Origin: Thiomonas sp.
Lineage (GTDB): Bacteria; Pseudomonadota; Gammaproteobacteria; Burkholderiales; Burkholderiaceae_C
Assembly (NCBI GenBank): GCA_027451915.1
Contig: DAIDHU010000198.1
Location: forward strand, 1 to 6,959
DNA length: 6,959 nt
Direction of reading: 5' to 3'
A program made the translations under genes and the position numbers. The notes under the pieces were generated by a model. The model worked only from the letters and a program-made list of their open reading frames with translations. It was not told the DNA's origin and made no database searches. Shown here piece after piece: positions 1-6,188 of this stretch; the stretch's first letter is position 1; each line of letters starts with the position of its first letter.

Positions 1-45
1 ACCCAGGGGCTGCGCGCGACGGTGCATGAACTCGGCCGCGTCTGA
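1..45 (+). CDS. Possible C-terminal tail of an upstream gene (partial)
   Basis: Reading in frame 1 from the window edge gives 14 sense codons ending in TGA at 43-45 (peptide ending ATVHELGRV). Third codon positions are mostly G or C, as in the real genes here, so this could be the end of a gene transcribed in the same direction. It is too short to assign a family. The competing reading is a divergent gene on the - strand covering 1-99; both cannot easily be true. Low confidence. Confidence 0.3.
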   Translation, partial: TQGLRATVHELGRV

Positions 46-99
46 CAAGCCGAGGAAGGGGGACGAGCCCGTAGGCGCAGCCAGTGCAACTGCTAGCAT
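1..99 (-). CDS. Possible start of a divergent gene (partial, unidentified)
   Basis: On the - strand an ATG at 99-97 opens a reading frame that stays open to the window edge (33 codons, beginning MLAVALAAPTG). The residues are protein-like, but the family is not recognisable and no strong ribosome binding site precedes it. If real, 100-204 would be a divergent promoter region between this gene and the biosynthetic operon, a common arrangement for a regulator or separate unit beside an operon. An open frame of this size is expected often by chance in GC-rich DNA, so this remains a weak call. Confidence 0.2.
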   Translation of the reverse strand, partial: MLAVALAAPTGSSPFLGLSDAAEFMHRRAQPLG

Positions 100-204
100 G
101 TTCGCCAGGGCGCCGCGGCATTCCGGGACGCGCCGGCGCGCCAGGCATGTGCGCCCGACCGGGTGCGCATGCGCCGGCAACCACGTTTGAAGCAGGGCAC
201 GCGC
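46..204. other. Leader/intergenic stretch before the operon
   Basis: No convincing gene lies here on the + strand. The part nearest ACP 1 holds an imperfect inverted repeat (144-154 with 165-175) and the ACP 1 ribosome binding site (191-197). No good sigma-70 promoter is visible: the best -10-like hexamer, TAGCAT at 94-99, matches the consensus at 4 of 6 positions and lacks a partner -35. This is the likeliest place for an operon promoter if transcription starts inside the window. Confidence 0.4.
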
Positions 205-492
205 ATGCTGCAGTCCGTGATCCAGAACTATCTCATTCGCCGCATCAAGGTCGACCCGGAGCGTTTCGACAATCCCCAGCTGCGGGTCGCCGACCTCGGG
301 CTCGACTCGCTCGGGCTGGTGGAAATGCTGTTCGAGGTCGAGGAGCGTTTCGGCATGCGCCTGTCGGATCCGATGAAATTCCAGAACATGCGCTTTCGCG
401 ACATGGTCGCGGCCATCGAGGCCGAGCTGCGTGCCCACCACGGCGGTGAACTGCCCCAGCCCGGCGCGCTGGACATGTCTGCGCAACCCTGA
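205..492 (+). CDS. Acyl carrier protein 1 (phosphopantetheine-binding)
   Basis: A 95-residue acyl carrier protein. It carries the growing acyl or aryl-polyene chain as a thioester on a 4'-phosphopantetheine arm in the cytosol. The attachment motif LGLDSLGLVEM is intact, with the modified Ser at about residue 35 (codon 307-309), followed by the usual acidic helix 2/3 region (FEVEERFG). I chose ATG 205 because AGCAGGG at 191-197 sits 7 bases upstream; an in-frame ATG at 163 would add 14 Arg-rich residues atypical of ACPs and has no comparable site. It is followed after a short gap by a ketosynthase, as expected for a chain-building pair. APE clusters normally encode two ACPs, and this is probably the counterpart of one of them, but I cannot tell which. 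ACP identity is firm; pathway role is inferred. Confidence 0.9.
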   Translation: MLQSVIQNYLIRRIKVDPERFDNPQLRVADLGLDSLGLVEMLFEVEERFGMRLSDPMKFQNMRFRDMVAAIEAELRAHHGGELPQPGALDMSAQP

Positions 493-495
493 ACC

Positions 496-500
496 AGGGG
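496..500 (+). promoter_or_regulatory. Candidate ribosome binding site for the ketosynthase
   Basis: AGGGG lies 7 bases before an in-frame CTG at 508-510 and about 49 bases before the first conventional start of the ketosynthase (GTG 550). The spacing suggests that CTG 508 may be the true start, giving a protein that begins (M)SAAPAPDPARP before the conserved VVVTGMG strand. Confidence 0.35.
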
Positions 501-549
501 CGACGAGCTGAGTGCCGCGCCCGCCCCCGACCCGGCCCGGCCGCCGCGC

Positions 550-1818
550 GTGGTGGTGACCGGCATGGGCATGCTGTCGCCGCTCGGCGAGGACGTGCGG
601 CGCAGCTTCGCCGCGGCGCTCGCCGCGCGCAGCGCGGTGCGCCCGGTGCCGGAGCCTGTAGCCGCCGGCCTGCCCGGCATGTTGGTGGCCGCCGCCGCGG
701 TCGAGCCCGCGCCCCTGCTCGATGACGCCGACGCCGGCCTGGATCGTGCCACGCAATTCGCGCTGGTGGCCGCCGGCCAGGCGCTGGCCGAGGCCGGCAT
801 GCAGCCCCATCCCGCCGACGCGCATCGCGTGGGGGTGTACGTCGGCGTGGGTTTCGGCGGCGCGTGTTCGCTGGACGCGATGTTCACGCGCTATTTCCAC
901 CTGCTGCTCGGCGAGCAGGACGGGCGCCGGCGCGCCAGCGTGATGCACCCGCTGACCGTGCCGCGCCTGATGGCCAATGCGGCACAGGCGCTGGTGTCCA
1001 TGCGCTTCGGCCTGCTCGGCATGGGCAACACCTACTCGGTGGCCTGTTCGTCGTCGGCCATCGCCGCGGGCGAGGCGATGCGCGCGATCCGTCATGGCTA
1101 CCTCGACGCGGCGGTTGTCATCGGTACCGAGGCCATGCTGACGCCGGGCTCGCTGGTGGCGTGGAACGCGCTGCGCGTGCTGGCTCGCGCGGCGGACGGC
1201 GACCCCGCCACCAGCTGCCGCCCCTTCGACCTGCGGCGCAACGGCTTCGTGCTCGGCGAGGGGGCCGCGGCCCTGGTGCTGGAAAGCGAGCAGCGCGCCA
1301 GCTCGCGTGGCGCGCAGGCGCTGGCCGAGCTGGCCGGGTACGGCGCCAGCAGCGATGCCCACCATCTGACGGCTCCTTCCGTGGCCGGCCAGGTCGCGGC
1401 GATGCGCCAGGCGCTGCAAAGCGCGGGTCTGCGCCCGCAGGACGTGGGCTATGTCAACGCGCACGGAACGGCCACGGAACTCGGCGACGTGGTCGAGGCG
1501 CAGGCGCTGGTCGAGGTGTTCGGCCCGGCGCACCAGGGCCCCGCGGTCAGTTCGACCAAGGCCGTGCATGGACACCTGATCGGCGCCGGTGGCGCCACCG
1601 AGCTGATCCTGGCGATCCAGGCCATGCGCAGCGGCACGCTGCCTTGCACGGCCAACCTGCTCGAGCCCGATCCGCGCTGTGCCGTCGACCTGGTCATCGG
1701 CCGCGCGCGCGCCGGCTGTCGCGTGGATGCGGTGATGTCCAACTCGTTCGCATTCGGCGGCAGCAACGCCAGCCTGGCGGCCCGTCGAGTGCATGCGGGC
1801 GCCGGAGACGGGTCGTGA
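550..1818 (+). CDS. Beta-ketoacyl-ACP synthase, FabF-like (KAS II type)
   Basis: A condensing enzyme of the thiolase fold (422 residues from GTG 550). It joins an acyl-primed chain with malonyl-ACP by decarboxylative Claisen condensation in the cytosol. The N-terminal VVTGMGMLSPLG strand is typical of FabF proteins. The catalytic triad is complete: Cys166 in YSVACSSSA, His305 in NAHGTATELGD and His342 in VHGHLIGAGG. The C-terminal SNSFAFGGSNASL is the classic family ending. It is therefore an active-type KS, not a chain-length-factor partner lacking Cys. GTG 550 is the first conventional start, but it truncates the protein right at the first beta strand; CTG 508 with AGGGG 7 bases upstream may be the real start and adds 14 residues. 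It ends in a 4-base overlap with the PAP2 gene. Family is certain; which of the several KSs of an APE pathway it matches is not. Confidence 0.93.
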   Translation: MVVTGMGMLSPLGEDVRRSFAAALAARSAVRPVPEPVAAGLPGMLVAAAAVEPAPLLDDADAGLDRATQFALVAAGQALAEAGMQPHPADAHRVGVYVGVGFGGACSLDAMFTRYFHLLLGEQDGRRRASVMHPLTVPRLMANAAQALVSMRFGLLGMGNTYSVACSSSAIAAGEAMRAIRHGYLDAAVVIGTEAMLTPGSLVAWNALRVLARAADGDPATSCRPFDLRRNGFVLGEGAAALVLESEQRASSRGAQALAELAGYGASSDAHHLTAPSVAGQVAAMRQALQSAGLRPQDVGYVNAHGTATELGDVVEAQALVEVFGPAHQGPAVSSTKAVHGHLIGAGGATELILAIQAMRSGTLPCTANLLEPDPRCAVDLVIGRARAGCRVDAVMSNSFAFGGSNASLAARRVHAGAGDGS

Positions 1819-2528
1819 CGCGGGCCGCGACGCGAGCCGTCTCGCAATCGGTCCCGGCGCGGCGCATCGGGCGCGCGCTGCGCTCCCACGGCGCGCTCAA
1901 GGGCATCGGCATCACGCTGATCATGAGCCTGTTCTTCAGCGCATACTTCTACCTGCTGCACCATCCGGACGGCCCGGTGACCACCATGCCGCTGACGGCT
2001 GCGGATCGCTGGATCGGATTCGAGCCCTGGGCGCTGGCGCCCTACCTTTCGCTGTGGGCCTATGTGTGCCTGCCGGCCGTGCTGATGCATTCGCGACGTG
2101 AACTGCTGCGCTTCGGGCTGGGCATCAGCGCCGTGTGCCTGGCCGGCCTGCTGATCTTCCTGGTCTGGCCCACGCGCGTGCCGTCGATGGCGGCCTACTA
2201 TGTCGGGCACCCCGATTTCCGCCTGCTGCGGGGAATCGACGCCGCCGGCAACGCCTGCCCGTCGCTGCACGTGGCGTCCGCCGTGTTCGCCGCGCTGTGG
2301 TTCGAGCGCGTGCTGCCGGGCCTCGGGCTGGGCCGGCGCACGCGCCTGTTCAGCTGGCTGTGGTGCGCGCTGATCGTCTACTCGACCATGGCGGTCAAGC
2401 AGCATGTGCTGGTCGACGTGCTGAGCGGCGCGCTGCTGGGCGCGACCGGCGCGCTGCTGGCGCGCGGCCTGCCGCGCGCGTCGACGCTGGCGCCGGCGGC
2501 CGTCGGCGCGGACCCCGGCGGGCTATGA
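1815..2528 (+). CDS. PAP2-superfamily membrane phosphatase/phosphotransferase
   Basis: A 237-residue polytopic inner-membrane protein. GTG 1815 overlaps the ketosynthase stop (GTGA) and has GGAG at 1804-1807, 7 bases upstream. After a basic N-terminus, membrane segments are visible at about 29-48, 73-91, 98-118, 150-163, 179-193 and 202-216. PAP2 motifs are present: PSLHVASA with His152 (motif C2), and KQHVLVDVLSG with His197 and Asp201 (motif C3, HxxxD). The Arg of the classical SRx5Hx3D motif is replaced (S190, T191), and motif C1 is reduced to PTRVP near Arg121. This resembles the PAP2_3/inositol-phosphorylceramide-synthase-like branch more than a classical PAP phosphatase. Family chemistry is phosphate ester hydrolysis or phospho-headgroup transfer on lipids. 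Its place between a KS and an ACP suggests it acts on the cluster's lipid product or anchor; the substrate is unknown. Confidence 0.82.
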   Translation: MTRAATRAVSQSVPARRIGRALRSHGALKGIGITLIMSLFFSAYFYLLHHPDGPVTTMPLTAADRWIGFEPWALAPYLSLWAYVCLPAVLMHSRRELLRFGLGISAVCLAGLLIFLVWPTRVPSMAAYYVGHPDFRLLRGIDAAGNACPSLHVASAVFAALWFERVLPGLGLGRRTRLFSWLWCALIVYSTMAVKQHVLVDVLSGALLGATGALLARGLPRASTLAPAAVGADPGGL

Positions 2529-2569
2529 TTCCGGCGTGATTTCGTAGTGTTCTGGGACATCCCGCCGTC

Positions 2570-2860
2570 ATGTCGACCCCCTCTGTCATGCCGCCCGACG
2601 TCGACCCGGAGTTCGTCCGGGAAGTCGGCCAGCTCATCATTCAATCCCTGGACCTGGAGCTCTCGGCCGACGCCATCGACCCCGATGCCCCGCTGTATGG
2701 CGACGGTCTGGGCCTCGACTCCATCGACATCCTGGAGGTCGCGCTGGTGCTGTCCAAGAAATACGGCGTGCAACTGCGTGCAGATGATGCCGACAACCAT
2801 CGCATCTTCAGTTCCCTGCGGCAGCTCGCCGGGCATGTCGCGGGGCTGCGCGCGACGTGA
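2570..2860 (+). CDS. Acyl carrier protein 2 (phosphopantetheine-binding)
   Basis: A 96-residue ACP with an intact GLGLDSIDILEVAL motif; the predicted phosphopantetheine Ser is residue 51 (codon 2720-2722). An N-terminal amphipathic helix (EFVREVGQLIIQSLDL) and the acidic DADDADNHRIFSS-like helix region follow the standard four-helix layout. Sequence around the motif differs clearly from ACP 1 (DSID versus DSLG), so the two are probably specialised rather than a recent duplicate. The 41-base gap before it is one of only two real gaps in the operon; the candidate ribosome binding site GGGA (2554-2557) is weak and 12 bases away. ATG 2588 is an alternative start that would remove 6 residues. In APE-type clusters an ACP of this kind directly precedes the COG4648 membrane protein and AMP-ligase, as here, which supports a core role. 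Confidence 0.92.
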   Translation: MSTPSVMPPDVDPEFVREVGQLIIQSLDLELSADAIDPDAPLYGDGLGLDSIDILEVALVLSKKYGVQLRADDADNHRIFSSLRQLAGHVAGLRAT

Positions 2861-3525
2861 AATCCCCGCGCTGCAGTCGCGTGCTGCGCACGCTGGCCAC
2901 GGCTGCGTGCATCGCCTGCCCGCTGCTGGCCTACGCCGCGGGCGGGCGCGCGCAGCCCGGGCTGCCCGCGGTCGCGCTGACCTGGGGGCCGCTGGCGCTG
3001 CTGGGCGCCTGGTGGATCTGGCGCAGCCGGCTGCGGGCTTGGCTGGGGCTGCTGGCGGCGTTGCTGCTGCTCGGGCTGTGGCAAGAGCGCGCGCTGTGGC
3101 TCGGCCACCTGGGCGTGGCCTACCTGCTGGAACATGCCGGCAGCCTGAGCCTGCTGGGCCTGATGTTCGGCGGCACGCTGCGCCGTGGCCAGGTGCCGCT
3201 GGTCACGCGCTTCGCCGCCGGCGCGCATCCGGCGATGTCGGCTTCGCTGCGCGCGTACACGCGCGGCGTGACCGTGGCCTGGACCGGGTTTTTCGGCGCG
3301 ATGGCCTGCACGTCGGCGCTGGTGTTCGCGCTGCGCCCGCTTCGCGACTGGGCGCTGTTCGCCAGTGTCTGGACTCCCGCGCTGGTGGTGCTGATGTTCG
3401 TGGCCGAATACGCGGCGCGCATGGTGCTCGTCGCCCCCGCCGAACGCTCCGGGCCCTGGGAGGCGGTGCGCGCCTACCTGCGCTACACGGCGACCCGAGA
3501 CGGCGCCGGCGAGGCGCGGCAGTGA
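2857..3525 (+). CDS. COG4648-type multi-pass inner-membrane protein
   Basis: A 222-residue, strongly hydrophobic protein with about six membrane segments (roughly residues 10-28, 36-54, 61-77, 82-104, 138-159 and 165-183). GTG 2857 overlaps the ACP 2 stop by 4 bases (GTGA). Features I associate with this uncharacterised family are the LEHAGSLSLLGLMFGGTL segment near residues 91-108, the central cytosolic-looking stretch with paired Arg (108-136), and the late FVAEYAAR segment. Proteins of this type sit between the ACP and AMP-ligase genes of aryl polyene clusters; their biochemical role is not established. A scaffold for the biosynthetic enzymes or a membrane step in transfer or export is possible, but this is inference. 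Family assignment rests on size, topology and context. Confidence 0.75.
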   Translation: MKSPRCSRVLRTLATAACIACPLLAYAAGGRAQPGLPAVALTWGPLALLGAWWIWRSRLRAWLGLLAALLLLGLWQERALWLGHLGVAYLLEHAGSLSLLGLMFGGTLRRGQVPLVTRFAAGAHPAMSASLRAYTRGVTVAWTGFFGAMACTSALVFALRPLRDWALFASVWTPALVVLMFVAEYAARMVLVAPAERSGPWEAVRAYLRYTATRDGAGEARQ

Positions 3526-4910
3526 GCACCGGGCGCGGCAGCCAGCCGCACAGCGCGGCGCTGCCCCTGCTGTCGCGCAGCGAAGCGCACGAGGTGTTCG
3601 CCTGGCGCCATGGGCGCCCGGTACGCGTGGGCGAGTTCCTGGCCGACGTGGCACGCGTGGCGGAGGCCATGCCGGCGGGCGCGCATGTGCTCAACGTGTG
3701 CCAGGACCGCTACCACGTCGCCGTGGGCTTTGCCGCCGCCATGCTGCGTGGCAAGCTCAGCCTGCTGCCCCCGACCCGCACCGAGGACATGCTGCGGCGC
3801 CTGCGCGAGCAGGCACCCGACCTGTTCTGCCTGGTCGACGGGCCCTGCGACCTGCAGTTGCCGCAGATGGACTACGCGCGCACGCGCCCCGCGGCGGGCG
3901 CGCCGGGCCTGGACGCGATTCCCGAGCTGTCGGCCGATCGCGTGGTGGCGCGGGTCTACACCTCGGGGTCGACCGGCGCGCCGCTGCCCCACGACAAGAC
4001 CTGGGGCTCCCTGGTGGCCTGCATTGGCGCCGGGCGCGAGCGGCTGGGCCTGCCGCCGGGCACCACGCTGGTGGGCACCGTGCCGGCGCAGCATATGTAC
4101 GGCTTCGAGTCCACCCTGCTGATGGCCCTGCACGGCGGGCTGGCGCTGAGCGGGGCACACCCCTTCTACCCGGCCGACATCGTCGAGGAGCTCGCGCGCG
4201 TGCCCGAGCCGCGCATGCTGGTGTCCACGCCCGTGCACCTGCGCGCCCTTCTTTCCAGCGGGCTGGACATCCCGCGCCTGGCCATGGTGCTGTGCGCCAC
4301 GGCCCCGCTGGCCGCCGGGCTCGCGCGCGACATCGAGGCGCGCACCGGCGCCCCGCTGGTGGAGATCTACGGCTCCACCGAGACCGGGCAGATCGCCACC
4401 CGGCGCACCGCGCGCACCGAGGCCTTCACCTTGCTGCGCGGGGTCGAGCTGGTGCCGGTCTCGGAGGGCCTGGCGATGGCCCGGGGCGGGCACCTGCTGG
4501 CGCCGACCCCGATGCACGACCTCATCGAGCCCCTGGGCGGCGGCGATTTCCTCCTGCATGGACGCAGCGCGGACATGGTCAACGTGGCCGGCAAGCGCAG
4601 TTCGCTGGCCCACCTGAATCACCAGCTGTGCAGCATTCCCGGCGTGCTGGACGGCGCCTTTTTCGCGCCCGAGCGCGGCGCGGACGACGTCGTGGGCCGG
4701 CTCATGGCCTTCGCGGTCGCTCCGCAATGGACTCCCCAGGCGCTGCGCCAGGCCCTGCGCGAGCGCATCGAGCCAGCCTTCCTGCCGCGCCCGCTGGTGC
4801 TGCTGCGGCAATTGCCGCGCAATGCCACCGGCAAGCTTCCGCATGCGGCGCTGGCGGCGCTGGCGGCCCGTCATGGCGAATCCGTCGAGGCCTGCCACGA
4901 TGCGCGCTGA
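3522..4910 (+). CDS. ANL-superfamily AMP-ligase (acyl/aryl-CoA or ACP synthetase-like)
   Basis: A 462-residue adenylate-forming enzyme that activates a carboxylic acid with ATP and transfers it to a thiol, probably an ACP in this cluster. Motifs in order: P-loop YTSGSTGAP at residues 146-154, followed by Lys159-Thr160-Trp161; YGSTETGQ at 283-290; GRSADMVNVAGKRSS from about 347 (Arg348, Asp351), the hinge region; and PRNATGKLPH with the adenylation Lys438. All key positions are present. It is shorter than typical acyl-CoA synthetases (over 500 residues) but has both core and C-terminal lid domains. GTG 3522 overlaps the previous stop by 4 bases, and GAGG at 3511-3514 is 7 bases upstream. In APE pathways the cognate enzyme loads the aryl starter (such as 4-hydroxybenzoate) onto an ACP; I infer the same here. 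A plain acyl-CoA ligase cannot be excluded by eye. Confidence 0.88.
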   Translation: MSTGRGSQPHSAALPLLSRSEAHEVFAWRHGRPVRVGEFLADVARVAEAMPAGAHVLNVCQDRYHVAVGFAAAMLRGKLSLLPPTRTEDMLRRLREQAPDLFCLVDGPCDLQLPQMDYARTRPAAGAPGLDAIPELSADRVVARVYTSGSTGAPLPHDKTWGSLVACIGAGRERLGLPPGTTLVGTVPAQHMYGFESTLLMALHGGLALSGAHPFYPADIVEELARVPEPRMLVSTPVHLRALLSSGLDIPRLAMVLCATAPLAAGLARDIEARTGAPLVEIYGSTETGQIATRRTARTEAFTLLRGVELVPVSEGLAMARGGHLLAPTPMHDLIEPLGGGDFLLHGRSADMVNVAGKRSSLAHLNHQLCSIPGVLDGAFFAPERGADDVVGRLMAFAVAPQWTPQALRQALRERIEPAFLPRPLVLLRQLPRNATGKLPHAALAALAARHGESVEACHDAR

Positions 4911-5214
4911 AACTCCGCTTGGCGCCTACGCGCCGGAGCATCCGGCCTTCGAGGGTCACTTTCCCGGCGACCCCATGGTGCCCGGGGTGCTGCTGCTCGA
5001 TGCCGCGCTGCATGCGCTGTGCGAGGCCACCCGGGACGCCCCGGGCGGATGGCGCCTGGACAGGGTCAAGTTCCACGCGGTGGTGCGCCCCGGCGCAGCC
5101 CTGGCCGTGCACGGCGAACCCGGCGCGAGCGGCGGCTTCAGCCTGCACCAGGGCGGGCGCGTGGTGGCCACCGGCTCGCTGGCGCCCCTGGAAACCGGCG
5201 CCGAGGGACCATGA
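4900..5214 (+). CDS. Small hotdog-fold 3-hydroxyacyl-ACP dehydratase (FabA/FabZ-like)
   Basis: A single hotdog domain of 104 residues that dehydrates 3-hydroxyacyl-ACP to trans-2-enoyl-ACP, the step that builds polyene double bonds. The active-site segment GHFPGDPMVPGVLLLD gives catalytic His20 and Asp34. The 14-residue spacing equals that of His/Asp in FabA and His/Glu in FabZ, and the acid is Asp as in FabA, although the size and HFPG motif are FabZ-like. I chose ATG 4900 (11-base overlap with the AMP-ligase) because CGAGG at 4886-4890 lies 9 bases upstream and the protein then begins just before the fold; ATG 4873 would add 9 residues. It matches the small dehydratase that follows the AMP-ligase in APE clusters. 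The shortness suggests a dimer of single domains, possibly needing a second dehydratase subunit encoded elsewhere. Confidence 0.85.
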   Translation: MRAETPLGAYAPEHPAFEGHFPGDPMVPGVLLLDAALHALCEATRDAPGGWRLDRVKFHAVVRPGAALAVHGEPGASGGFSLHQGGRVVATGSLAPLETGAEGP

Positions 5215-6188
5215 CCGAGCCACGCGCAAGCGCCGGCACGCCCGAGCGGCACGGCCCCGGCTCGCGCCCGGCGGCGTGGACCCAGGACGGCGAGCGCAGC
5301 AATCCTTGCATGCTGCGCCTCATGACCTGGATCTCGCTGCGCCTTGGGCGCCGGCTCGCGCGCGTGGTACTGCTGGGCATCTGCGCCTACTTCCTGGCCT
5401 TCGCGCCCAGGGCCCGCCGCGCCAGCGCCGCCTACCTGGCCCGGGCGCTGGGCCGCCGGCCGCGCTGGCGAGATCGCTTCGCCCACATCCATACCTTCGC
5501 CTCCACCATCCACGATCGCGTGTTCCTGCTCCACGAGCGCGCTGAACTGTTCGACATCCGCGCCCGCGGCACCGAGCACGTGGAGGCCGCGATCGCCCAG
5601 GGGCGCGGGCTGCTGCTGCTGGGGGCGCATTTCGGCAGCTTCGAAGTGCTGCGCGCCGTGGGCCAGTTGCGGCGCGGCCTGACGGTCTCGCTGCTCATGT
5701 ACCCGGACAACGCGCGCAAGATCAACGCCGCGCTGCAGGCCGTCAAGCCCGAGGCGCAGCAGGACATCATCGCCCTCGGCCGTCCCGATTCCATGCTGCG
5801 GGTCAGCGATGCGCTGGACGCCGGCGGCATCGTGGGCATCCTGGCCGACCGTTCGCTGCACGACGATGCCACGGCGCGGCGCGAATTCCTGGGCGCCGAG
5901 GCCGCGTGGCCCCTGGGGCCGTTGCGCATCGCCGCGCTGGTGCAACGCCCGGTGTTGTTCATGGCCGGGATGTATCGCGGCGACAACCGCTACGAGGTCG
6001 TGTTCGAGCCCCTGGCCGATTTCTCGGGGGTGCCCCGGGGGGCGCGCGCGGACCTGCTCGAGCAGGCCCTCGACCGCTATGTGCGCCTGCTCGAGCAACA
6101 TTGTCGGGCGGCGCCGTTCAACTGGTTCAACTTTTTCGACTTCTGGGCCTGCGCGCCGGACGCGCCCGGCGGGGGGCCCCGGCCATGA
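5211..6188 (+). CDS. LpxL/HtrB-like lysophospholipid-type acyltransferase (COG4261-like)
   Basis: A 325-residue membrane-associated acyltransferase of the lipid A late-acyltransferase family. ATG 5211 overlaps the dehydratase stop (ATGA), with GAGGGA at 5203-5208. After about 30 polar residues comes SNPCMLRLMTWISLRLGRR and a membrane segment at about 49-65. The HX4E catalytic motif is intact in GAHFGSFEVLR (His140, Glu145). Downstream ADRSLHDD and the C-terminal FNWFNFFDFW are typical of the subgroup found in APE clusters. Such enzymes transfer acyl chains from ACP to a glycolipid or phospholipid hydroxyl at the inner membrane; here the donor is inferred to be the finished polyenoyl-ACP. In many APE clusters this domain is fused to or beside a glycosyltransferase; here it stands alone, so the acceptor lipid is open. 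Confidence 0.87.
   Translation: MTEPRASAGTPERHGPGSRPAAWTQDGERSNPCMLRLMTWISLRLGRRLARVVLLGICAYFLAFAPRARRASAAYLARALGRRPRWRDRFAHIHTFASTIHDRVFLLHERAELFDIRARGTEHVEAAIAQGRGLLLLGAHFGSFEVLRAVGQLRRGLTVSLLMYPDNARKINAALQAVKPEAQQDIIALGRPDSMLRVSDALDAGGIVGILADRSLHDDATARREFLGAEAAWPLGPLRIAALVQRPVLFMAGMYRGDNRYEVVFEPLADFSGVPRGARADLLEQALDRYVRLLEQHCRAAPFNWFNFFDFWACAPDAPGGGPRP

Noticed and set aside
6..21. 16-base sequence repeated at 2842-2857 (both encode GLRAT in frame)
   Set aside because: An isolated short match in GC-rich, codon-biased DNA, without flanking similarity. It is most likely chance.
94..99. TAGCAT as a -10 promoter element
   Set aside because: Four of six matches only, and the hexamer at the expected -35 position (71-76, GTAGGC) does not resemble TTGACA.
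84..449. 121-codon + strand frame overlapping ACP 1
   Set aside because: Composition is Arg/Ala/Gly/Pro shadow-like, and it overlaps a clear ACP in another frame.
864..1814. Upstream extension of the PAP2 reading frame through the ketosynthase gene
   Set aside because: The extension is Arg/Gly-rich shadow sequence. The protein-like part begins at GTG 1815, which has a good ribosome binding site.
1449..2405. 318-codon open frame on the - strand opposite the KS and PAP2 genes
   Set aside because: No motifs and a Gln/Arg/His-rich composition typical of antisense shadows.
2529..2569. Possible terminator or internal promoter between the PAP2 and ACP 2 genes
   Set aside because: No stem followed by a T-run and no recognisable -35/-10 pair in these 41 bases.
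3483..4898. 471-codon open frame on the - strand opposite the AMP-ligase
   Set aside because: It is low-complexity (rich in Gln, Arg, His, Ala, Gly) with no recognisable domain, and lies opposite a gene with all ANL motifs. It is a by-product of GC-rich codon use.
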